A DNA stretch of 64,000 nucleotides from positions 241,429,718-241,493,717 of the forward strand of contig NC_081406.1 of assembly GCF_030272615.1 (NCBI RefSeq). Direction: 5' to 3'. The translations under genes were made by a program, and so were the position numbers. Positions 10,805 through 20,460 of this stretch are shown piece by piece. The notes under the pieces were generated by a model. That model did not search any database, was not told the DNA's origin, and was given only the letters and a program-made list of their open reading frames with translations. Positions within the stretch are counted from its first letter, which is position 1; each line of letters opens with the position of its first letter. The stretch is from Cryptomeria japonica (Eukaryota; Streptophyta; Pinopsida; Cupressales; Cupressaceae).

Positions 10805-11025
10805 AAAATCCCCTAACTGGGTAGGTCCTAACAAGCCTTAAATCTGTAAATCCCCTAACAGGGTAGCTCTTTTTATCAGAGTCTTAAATCCTCTTGCAAG
10901 GTTGATCCTAACAGGTCATAGCTCCTAACAAGGCTTATCATTGAAATCCCTTAACTGGGTGACTCTTAATAGGGTCTTCTCCTAATAGGGCATATTTGTA
11001 AGACCTTAACTGGTCAAGATTTCAA
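10805..11025 (+). repeat. Array of CC-TAAC-GG mini-palindromes in Sirevirus LTR
   Basis: Roughly ten variants of a CCyTAAyNGGG unit follow each other: CCCCTAACTGGG (10810), CCTAACAAGCC, CCCCTAACAGGG (10852), CCTAACAGG, CCTAACAAGG, CCCTTAACTGGG, CTTAATAGGG, CCTAATAGGG and CCTTAACTGG. Several can fold as three-base-pair hairpins. Units are spaced irregularly at 15-40 bases. Confidence 0.7.
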
Positions 11026-11294
11026 TTCTGTAGATAGTGAATCTTGTGGGTATTTACTCCTATCGTGGTTTTTCCCTTTTGGGTTTCCACGTATAAATCT
11101 CTTGTGTTATGTGGAATGTTCTTTATTCAGTGATTGCATATGTGGTGATATTTCTTATTTGTTTAATAAGTTATAAGTAGTTTAAGCTGGTGATCATATT
11201 CATATTGTTTTTTCTTGTACAGATTCAACCTCCCCTCTCAGTGCCTTATAATTTTATCAAGAAGATCTATTTCATGAAAAATATTCTATCAACA

Positions 11295-13095
11295 TCTACT
11301 CTATATTTTATGTCTAAGCATATTTTTGACCAAATTCTAGACATTAACCAAACTTTGTATCTTTTCAGTTGTTTTGACACTTATGCAAACCTTAGATGCT
11401 AGCACACCTACAGGATTCTAACATGTCCATGAGATGCCAACATGAGTAATAGACACAACAAAATAGCTGGACGCCAGTGTGTGAGTTGAACTCTAGTGCG
11501 TTGGTTGGATGCTTGTGTAGCATATAATTTTTTAACTTAAACATAAAGCATGTATTATGTATTAAATTGAATTTTTTTGGCTTTTTGTGTTTACCACAAC
11601 TCCTCCATTCATTGTAGTCATAAATATAATCTACAATCATATTTAATGAGTCTATAAAGAAAAGTCAACAAATGTCCTCATTATGAATAGTGAATATGAC
11701 AACTAGCCCTAAACCACATACACTAAGCAATATATTAAGCCTAGAGAATGTCAGTCAACTCTAAGTGTATAACACTTTTCAGCCTATAATTCAAAGCTTA
11801 GTGTGTATGATTTAAGCTGTTCAAAATAGGACCCCTAAGGGGCCCACTTTTGGCATATACAGTCAATTTTCACCCATTTTTTAAACTTTTAGTGGCAACT
11901 TTTATTTCGTCTCCCCTACCTTCATATTTTTTCCCTTTTGATCTAGGGAAAAAAAGCAAAGGGGTGTATTCACCACTTTCTTAGAATTTTTTTGTCTCGA
12001 CATGTTTTTTCAAGCATTCATCTAGTCATCATATCTCTTTTCATCTTTTATTCACTTGCATGTTTTGGATTTTTTTCCATATTCCATGTTAAATGATATA
12101 TGTTTTCGCTGAGTTTGAACAATTGAAACATTCTTTGCATTTTATTTTTCAACCTTCATGTCAGCTACAATATTCTTTTAAGGTAATTAATGCACTTTTT
12201 ATTTAAATTTTTTCCTTTTTTCTACTACTTTAGTATCACTAATATGTTTGAATGGTTAGATCACTAAAGTGAGTGGAAAATACATTAGAGTCACAAATTG
12301 TCCCCTATGCCAATTTAACACCTATGTATTATGCTCAGTGTATTTATAATAAAACTTGATTGGGATTTCATGACTTTGACTTCATAAGCAACAAAGATGA
12401 AACATATATATTCTTTGGTTTGATTTTTGGAAGATATTTGATAGATGAGATCACACCATGTAGACACCTGCATGACACATTAACTTCCTAATAGATTTTG
12501 AGATTAAAATAAGAATATTCATTTATTTTTCCCTTAATGCATCTCACTACAACCAAAAACACTTGTACTAGCTATTCCTACCCATTCTAAGCAACAAAAC
12601 TTTCTGCCTTCAGTTGTGAGGGGGTATAGATTCAGATATCTTCAATAAAACACATTGATTGGAATGTGGGAAAATACTCCATCCTTGTTAGCTTCAATGT
12701 ATTTATATGAATGTTTTATGTATTTTGGCCTTGGCTTCTCTACAATATTGATAACCCTAAGATTTGCCAAGATAATTTTTTTTGAACTAGGTTTTTTGCA
12801 AGAAAACTAAAAGTACATTTAAATATGGTCATTAGGGTTCGCACGTAGGAACTCTTGAATTTTTTTTCTCTTCTTATCTCTTGAACTCTCTTGAATTCTT
12901 TGAATGAGATAAAATATAATCATGTATCACTTAAATATCTTTCACATCTACCCTATTTGCTTTGCATTTAACTCTTGACAACTTTTTACTATTCTTTAAT
13001 ATCAAGGCTCCATGAACATTCAACAAAATTCTACAAAGAGAGTGTCTACTCTAGAAACTTAACCAATTGTCATAATATCAATAGCCAATCATATT
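11295..13095. other. AT-rich spacer, no gene seen
   Basis: No conserved reading frame or known repeat is recognised on either strand. Part of it may be decayed pol of the minus-strand Sirevirus whose gag lies at 13096-14460, since pol would lie on this side, but no RT or integrase motif survives to show it. Confidence 0.4.
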
Positions 13096-14460
13096 AATGT
13101 TACCGTTGGCTAGTATGTTGAAGACTTCAACATATTTTTCTTCACAATTGTTTGAAAAAATTATAGTTGGAACTCCCCCTATGCTAATAATTTCTTTCAT
13201 AAAGTTTTTGAGGATCCATCTACCCCAGGAAAGGGTACAAATCTATCGTTCACTTTACTTTCTTCCTTATTCTTCCATATTTAGTCCATCTCCTTATTTT
13301 GCTCAACCAAATCAACCTTCTTTTGTGGAGTAGAAGGTCTTACATTCTTTCCCTTTCAATGTGTATAGGTTTATTGTAATTATAGCAAGTGATACTAGTC
13401 ATGTTGTAGAGCACAACCATTTCTTCTTATTTTAGATATACAATCAAAAGCCTTATGACCAAACTTATCGCATGTGTAGTAGTAACCAAAATGGGATTGG
13501 GAGGTCATATTATTGTTCTTACTAATGTAACTATTCATCATCTTACTTTTGCATTCATTAGCCTTACGACCAAACTTATTTCAACTACAACACTGACCTT
13601 GAAATCATTAGGGGTTCATAGCATTATACCTTGGAGACCTAAATGAACTCATATTCATTCTAATTCTACAATTAATAGTTATATGCTCAATATTATTATA
13701 TGAATATAAATTATTATTAAAAGATTGACAGTACTTGGTTGGAGCATATTGTTTAGCAGCTTTACATTTTTCTTTTGGTTCCAGAATCGTGTGAAGTTGT
13801 TCTTCTTTACTTCTATCTTCTTAGATTCATTGTGTGTATTTCCTTTATCTTTTTCACTCTTTCTCTCAACCGGATTGGTCTTAGATCTTTCCCCTTTTAA
13901 AAACAAAGACCACCCTTGCATCTTTGTGTTTTTTTACAACTAAAAATCTCATCAAGGATGTCACTACCACCTTTGACTTTTAAGCTAATTTCTATTTGCT
14001 CTTTTGCATTATCCAATTCTTTTAGAAAAGTGATTATCTCCTTCTCAATCTTAGTGTGTTGAGAAAATTTATCATGCATATTGGACTCTAAACAATCAAC
14101 AATCTTCTTAGCTTATTCAACTTGAACTTTTAGTTTGACAATTTAATCTTTTTCTCTTTTGATTATGTCTTCACATTCTTTGCTTCTTTCAATTTAAGCC
14201 TTTACTTTGATAGTTTCCTTCTCTATCTTATAGAATTTGAATTTGTATTCTTCACACTCTACCCTTGCAAATCCATGTCCTCAAGAGAAGACCAAAGCCC
14301 CCATTCGAGATCTACATCACAATCATTTTTATTGATGTCCCAATCTTCAAGTTCCATATCCTCAATATCGGATTCATGATAAATTATTTATTTATGCACT
14401 ATGTCAATTCCCATGTGTTCAATTGTAGGATCTACCTAGTTGTTACATTGTTATCTAGGA
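13096..14460 (-). pseudogene. Gag remnant of an old minus-strand Sirevirus
   Basis: Read on the minus strand, remains of a Sirevirus Gag appear in order. First a helical segment with KIEKEIITFLKELDNAKEQI and GGSDILDEIFSCKKTQRCKG (about 13897-14060), resembling the conserved ILDEILSCQRS...GLG region of Sirevirus Gags. Next a K/E/S-rich linker (13770-13900). Then two zinc-knuckle remnants: NKFGRKANEC (13551-13595, with an internal stop) and CDKFGHKAFDC (13440-13472). Sequence toward 13100 resembles the K/E/N-rich Gag-protease linker. Several stops and shifts break it. A decayed primer site and LTR follow on the right, as expected for the 5' end. Confidence 0.65.
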
Positions 14461-14465
14461 ACCTT

Positions 14466-15000
14466 TCTCTAATACTAATTATATAACAGACTAGAATATT
14501 TTTGATAGAGTTAAATGGGTTTTACATGGACCCGAAACCAAATGTTTTTGATAAATTTTTATAACACACCAGAATGTTGAGAGGGTGGCTAAATTAACAT
14601 TCTCTATAATTTCAATCATTCTATTTAAATATTTAAACATTGAACTAGATTTACATAAATAAGAACTAAAAGTAAAACATCCACCACACAATCAACACAA
14701 GGACACCAATATATTTATGTCAAAAACTCAATGAGGGAAAAACCACAATGAGAGTTGTCTCATAATATAATTGAATAAATATTTACAATTTTTTGTAAGG
14801 CTCACTATCTAAGAAAACTCACTACTCCATGATGAAATTTTGATCAAGATACAAAGATATATGGACCTACTAAAGAGATTCACTATTTGGCAACAATATA
14901 CATGAAGATTAGAATGAAAACATGAACATGAATTGCAATAAATGATGCATTTGATATATGCAGATGTAGCAATAACCTTTTCACACACTTACTCCATCTT
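14466..15000 (-). repeat. Decayed primer site and 5' LTR of the old minus-strand Sirevirus
   Basis: TCTCTAATACTA at 14466-14477 looks like a mutated GCTCTGATACCA primer site. At 14728-14760, CAATGAGGGAAAAACCACAATG matches the complement of the LTR block GTTTTTCCC, as in the LTR at 361-790. The far LTR end is not recognised; the boundary at 15000 is arbitrary. Confidence 0.45.
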
Positions 15001-18000
15001 ACTAACTTTATTGATTTCTAATTCTATTTATATCCTATTAAACACCTCAAAACATCAATTATATTAGCTCCAATATGATCTTTAGATAAAATGTGTGGTA
15101 TTTACATAGGTCAGGACTAAAAATATGTAAAATGAAATATAATGAATTATAGATTAACTCAAAGAATAATAGGTCCCAAAAAAATCACAACACATCCTCC
15201 AAAGCAAGTATAATTAATCAAGATCCAACTGGAAATGAAGGAACCAAGGCTAACAACCCAAACAACATCGACACCACCAAATAGAAACCAAAAATAACAT
15301 GCCGACCAAGATGTGAGTAATGTATACTATCCAAATCATCCCTAAAACAATCTCTTGAAGTAATTGATCATTATGTGTCGACACAAGTGGAGAAACTCAC
15401 TTAAGTAATCAAAACAAAGCATCCTAGATAGACTATAATATCTAAACACTTGAGATACCACATTGTAGTTCACAAAATTATCTAAACCTCATATGGATCA
15501 ACCTTTACAATTCTCTAAACATATCTTGAATTCCACATGAGCATATCTATTCATCTGAAAAAGTGTAGAGAAATTTGGAGAACATCTAAGACACTTATCA
15601 CTGTTATAATGTAATTTGGAGAATAATCACATCAAAATCATTCTTTAGAATATCCTAAAATATGAAAGCCTGGAAGTTAGTCCTTGGTGAATTAAAAACT
15701 CAACCATAGAGTTGCAAGGCCAATCCATGCAAGGCAAAGGAATGCAAACCAAATTATAGAGTGATGGACTTAGCAATTTATACACTTCCTCAAAAAACTA
15801 GTAAAAAATCAAAGAACAATTGACCTTCATCTGCCCCTTGAAATATGGAGAAATTGTCAAGGTGATTGAAATCCTTGTCAAAAGTATAAAAAATGTGCAA
15901 CTATCTTAACCAAATACATACCATGCCTCTAGACTATCATACTGACATGGATACATTTTTTTTTGTCATCGAGACTATCTCACTTATCCTCAATCATGTT
16001 GGTCCCATATCTCTAACTGTATTAAACCATCTCTCTCAAATATCTCTCTGAAACATTCTAATCTCACATCATTTCTTAACCTTTTCAAATATGTCAATCC
16101 AATTGTATATAGGTATGATATGTCATAAAGTTGATCATAATTTGGCATCAATGACAACACAATATAGTTGACATCTATAACAACAGCATAATTCCAACAT
16201 TTCTCATAATCATTTTTTAAATTCCAAGGAGAAGAAAAGGAACATGAACCTTGGTGTAATTATTTTTACAACAACAAGTCACTAGATTGGATAATAGCAT
16301 TTGTAAAAGGATTCGTATAAAGTACCCTCTATACCCAAAGTCAAGGTTATAAAACAAAGCTATAGAAATCAAAGGAATACTCATACACTTATGTACAGAC
16401 CACCTAGTTATTCAAATGTAGATAGAAGTTATTATAATAACTACAAAGGTGAAATAAGTAGATGGGTAAAAACAATAAAATAGGTTACCTAAAACAATTA
16501 TGGTGAACAAGGGCACTTTACAAATGATTCCATGGAAAAAAATAAGAAAGCAAGTGGATTTTATGCAAATTTATAGCTTAACATATTCTGATGTTAGGGA
16601 GAACAAAAATAAGTTAAATTTTTTCTACTATACTCAATTAGTTGTGATCTACATGGTTCTAATCCATCAAGAGGGGCCAAAATAATATTGAAACTCTCCA
16701 AGGATCTATCCCAAGGGATAAGAATAATCCATAAAGAAGGAATTGGAGAAAAATAAATATAATAACTCTAGGATATTAGATGAACTACATTCCCTAGAAT
16801 GGTAATACCAAGATAAAAGGAAAAATTAAGACAAAATGACATATTATAGTATAAGGAGAAAACCAACATTGTGATAGTTACTAAAAGAGGGAAGTAAATT
16901 ACCAAAGTAAGACAATTATTTATTTATGTAATAATTAATGGAAAATTTATTCAAGTTCGGAGTTAATGGTGAATTATTTCAATCTAAACCTACTTCCCTT
17001 CTCTATAGACCTACTATTAATTTAGCCCTACTAGAATCATGTTCTCTAAAACACACATTGTGTCTTGTTGTCTAGCTTAATGTGTTAAAAATATTTAGAA
17101 CCTTTGGAAGAGACTATTAGTTTGATCATTTCCTTGAGATATCCTAACTAAGATAACCCTATAATTTATGTTGTTTCCTTTGACAAAAGTTAAACATTCA
17201 TCTTGCAGGTTTCATCTCTTATATCATCAATGCCTATAATGTCAATCTCTCTCTTCTTCTAATGGATTCTCTTTGTTAGGAATCTATATAAGTGTCATTG
17301 AATTTATTCCTTTGCCTCTTATCAAATCCCCCACCATAATGTTATCAAATTTGTTTTCATCATAAATTACTCAAAAAATTAAAATAATAAAAAAATTTGT
17401 AACTTATTAGGGCCTAGGTTTTACTTATTACAAAAAATATCCAATATTTTCATTAATTTACAATCTTGGTAGTGAATTTGATATCAACCCTAATTTCTTA
17501 AAAAATCCTTTAATCATAGTCTAAATGACCTTAAGTCTAGATTGTAGTAGTCCAATATTTCTCTTATGAACACACTAGAATTAAAAAAAACATTAATTTA
17601 CAATTCTAAGAGTGAATTTGGTGAAAGCCCTAATGTCACAATAACCTTTCAAATTTATTCCAAATGACCTCATGTTTGGATTGTACTAATTTCAATATTT
17701 TCTTGGTATACCCTCAAAAATTAAGAAAAGAAATAAAATTATGAGAGATATAAACTTTAAAATCTCCTCTCTTGAATAGAACACCTATGTGTTTATTACC
17801 TTCTAGTTTTTTAGGCAATGCTTTGATGTCACGTGTAAGGAAATAACTTACACAAGAAAATTATATAGTAGGAAATATATTTCAAATTCTTGCTAATACC
17901 TTAGAACAATAAGATTGAAATCTTTTAGGGACAAAACCTTGAAAAGTCTCTAATAAGAATATAAGTTACAATATGATGATCATAAACTAACCACTAGCTC

Positions 18001-19387
18001 ATTTATATATCATATTTATACCTTGAATGTCATATAAGATGATTTAACTATCTATATAAGATTACATTAATTATCATATAACTTAATTAAGAATTAAGGT
18101 AGCCACATGAATGGCTACTCATAAACTCTACATACTATAACAGGAAGGACATAACATCAATCCATTTCCAAACTTTTAAAAAAAGTAAGCAAGGGTTTTC
18201 AATAACTATGCTCCTCTTTTTTCTCTCCATAATTCATAAGAAAAAAAATAAAATAGAATGAAAAAATGGCATATAAACCAATAACTAATATCCATTTTCC
18301 TTTTGATATTTTTTATATTTAATTGACTTCATTTGGTATAATATCATGTTTCCAACAAATATCTATTTTAAATCTAAAATGTCTAACTTAAAAGCTAATT
18401 TTTACATTTTGAATACAATATTTTCTCAAAATTTATTTTTCTAACTTAAGAAATAAATTTCTTTTTTAAATAAGTTAATTTAAGCTATATCAATTCATAT
18501 TTTTTTAATCATTTCACATGCATGTTCTAAACTAATTTTACTTATAGTAACCAAAATGCATGTAATTAATAAAGAGAACAAGGAAGAATGCAAATATGTT
18601 ACTAGGTTAGTGTGATAGAGGTAACAAAACATATGTGATACAAATAGACTTGACCAATTTAACACATTATATTTCTTACATCTTGATATGGTTTAGACAG
18701 GTAAACATGACAAACAGACCATGTGTCACAAATTAATCACAATTGAGATTTTACCGATACTTGCACACTTCAATTGAACATTGTGCACTTTTACTCAATT
18801 TGTATAATGATAGCCAAAATGAACGGTAAAATAAGCGAAATATTAAATAGATTCAGATTTTGATATTTTTTATTTTGGCTGAATTGTTTATCAAAGTAGT
18901 GATGCATAATTACAAAATTAAATTGTTTAGCCTATTATTTTAAATAAAATATGAAGTTGAATACATCAATACATGATTTATCATAAAACAATACACATGT
19001 ATGTGTGTTTACCGAAATATATAAATCAAGTATCCAAAATTATTTCATTTGTATCCAAAAGTAATAACCAACAACTACAAACCAAAATAACTATCCTAAA
19101 CCACTAATCATCTACAAGATGAAGAGAAAGAAACCAATATCTTGAGACTTTACATGTATAGCTCTTTTTATGTTTCCTCGATGCTCTTACATTCCTAATG
19201 TGAAAGGACTAACACCTAGTTAGAACTTTCCCCTCATGTTTTAATCCACCTCTTGTGTCTTACTTCAATAAAAAAATGCATCAATCCATTATGATTTGGC
19301 ACATGAAGTGTTCCTAATTCTATTACCCACTTCTATTTCAACCTTTCCACACAAAAACTCTTGATTCCATTCCAAATCTATTTATAT
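15001..19387. other. AT-rich intergenic spacer upstream of the CNL gene
   Basis: About 4.4 kb without a convincing gene. The longest ATG frame (61 codons at 16500) has no recognisable motif and AT-driven composition. The only structure seen is a diverged direct repeat at 17451-17730. The outer part of the Sirevirus LTR may lie at the left side in unrecognisable form. Confidence 0.5.
17451..17730. repeat. Diverged tandem duplication, period about 140 bp
   Basis: CATTAATTTACAA occurs at 17451 and 17591, followed in both by GTGAATTTG, an AACCCTAAT/AGCCCTAAT phrase, AAATGACC (17523 and 17662), GATTGTA and CAATATTT. The copies differ by many substitutions. Confidence 0.7.
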
Positions 19388-20065
19388 GATCACCTTAGAT
19401 GTCATTGTGAATGGCAGCATCTCTAATGTTTGAAAACATTCACATGCAAACAAAAAAAGTCATAAGAATCACAATAGAACATATAGATCTATAAATTGCC
19501 TCATACACATAAAGATACTTGAACCTAATCAATTAAACATTTTATTTATATTAGTCTAGAATCCATTCTAATCTTTCAAATCTTTGTTAAGGTTGATCAT
19601 TAACAAAAATTTCAAAGATGGCAATTTTCTCAAAACAAACTTCCAATCCAAAATATTAAAATTTTATTTCACGCATAGAAGGCAAGGATGAGACCATAAT
19701 CTTAGGGAGAAGAATTAGAAGGACTAACAAACAAAACCTTTGAATGGCAAAAAAATGTTCTTGTGAATTGAAGATCGAAGATGCCTTGATACGCTTCTAA
19801 ATGTTGTATCGTTAAAGTTCTTTGTCCGCATTTTTTATTTTTTAAGAGAATATTTAAAACAAAATAGTACAACGGTCGGGACCCGGGAATAGAATATTCC
19901 AAGCCTGTGGAAGAAGAAAATGATTAGCATGGGCAAGAGAGAGCAAAAGTGACGAACGTTCTTAAAATTCGAAATTAAAGGCGTTCTTGCATTATAGCCA
20001 ATATTCTCTCTCCCTCCAAGGCTATATCATTATAGCCAATATTCTCTCGCGCAGCAAGGCAATGT
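19388..20065 (+). promoter_or_regulatory. Conserved upstream region of the CNL gene
   Basis: Aligns with 56492-57005. Shared strings include GATCACCTT, AATGTTT.AAAACATT, AATTAAACA, TAGAATCCATTCTAAT, ATTTAAAACAAAATAGTACAA, GGAATAGAATATTC and AAAATTCGAAATTAA. This copy has an extra insert at about 19690-19820 and a tandem duplication at its 3' end. Two copies in the window, one before a CNL gene, suggest a promoter-proximal region duplicated with the gene family. No specific transcription-factor site beyond CCAAT motifs is claimed. Confidence 0.6.
19990..20065 (+). repeat. 38-bp tandem duplication with CCAAT motif
   Basis: Two copies of a 38-bp unit start at 19990 and 20028. The first 21 bases of each (around TATAGCCAATATTCTCTC) are identical and the rest differ. 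The corresponding place near 56970 has one decayed copy. Each unit contains GCCAAT, a possible CCAAT box about 350 bases before the TATA box. Confidence 0.85.
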
Positions 20066-20344
20066 CATCTCAATTTGTTCCCTTTTTTACTAGGCTAGTC
20101 CTCTACGCATTCTAGAAAAGACAAATTATTCCAACCGAAATTTGGACCCAGCATAGAATGTTACGAGAAAAAGGAGAAATGGGGCATAGTATAGACAGAG
20201 CCGGCAAGATAAGAACGTCAGGCATCTGTGGAAATAATGTTAAAAAATATTGATCTGGGCCATGTTTAGACCAGCATAGCACGGCATGCTCAACATATCT
20301 TCAGCAATACAAAAGAGAGAGCGAGAGAAATGTTCCAACCACAC

Positions 20345-20352
20345 TTATAAAA
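20345..20352 (+). promoter_or_regulatory. TATA box of the CNL gene
   Basis: TTATAAAA, about 110 bases before the chosen start codon. Transcription would begin near 20375-20380, after the in-frame ATG at 20368. This favours the ATG at 20461. Confidence 0.6.
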
Positions 20353-20460
20353 CCGTGCACTTATCGAGTGCTTTTGTCAGGTCTCTGTTTTGACACTGAT
20401 CGAGACAGAGTGGGTAACTCGTTATTTCTGTTTTGTTGGGAGTCTGTTTTCGTTCGGCAA

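Larger units (their letters stand above)
7477..11294 (+). mobile_element. 3' part of a plus-strand Sirevirus (Copia) element
   Basis: Contains a broken coiled-coil env-like ORF, several polypurine tracts of form AAAGGGGGAG and a 3' LTR starting TGTTGGCATTTG. An extra ORF after pol and multiplied polypurine tracts are known hallmarks of Sireviruses. Gag and pol are absent; the left side is cut by element A. A LINE-type retroposon sits within the LTR at 9058-10327. Confidence 0.75.
8748..11294 (+). repeat. 3' LTR of Sirevirus, split by a retroposon
   Basis: Begins TGTTGGCATTTGATAG right after the polypurine tract and probably ends ...TTCTATCAACA at 11294, giving TG...CA ends. Without the 1284-bp insertion and duplication it is about 1.26 kb. 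It contains the GTTTTTCCC...GGGTTTCC block near 11060-11090 and a pyrimidine-rich CCTCCCCTCTCAG stretch near the end; the minus-strand LTR at 361 carries the complement of the same pattern. The right end is less certain than the left. Confidence 0.7.

Noticed and set aside
1-11294. Minus-strand Sirevirus at 1-790 and plus-strand Sirevirus at 7477-11294 as two halves of one element split by element A
   Set aside because: They are in opposite orientation and both show an LTR border, so they are separate insertions.
16500-16685. 61-codon frame in the AT-rich spacer
   Set aside because: No motif, no conserved partner in the window, length expected by chance.
20368-20460. In-frame upstream ATG that would lengthen the CNL by 31 residues
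   Set aside because: It lies only about 20 bases from the TATA box, at or before the expected transcription start, and the added residues do not resemble a CNL N-terminus.
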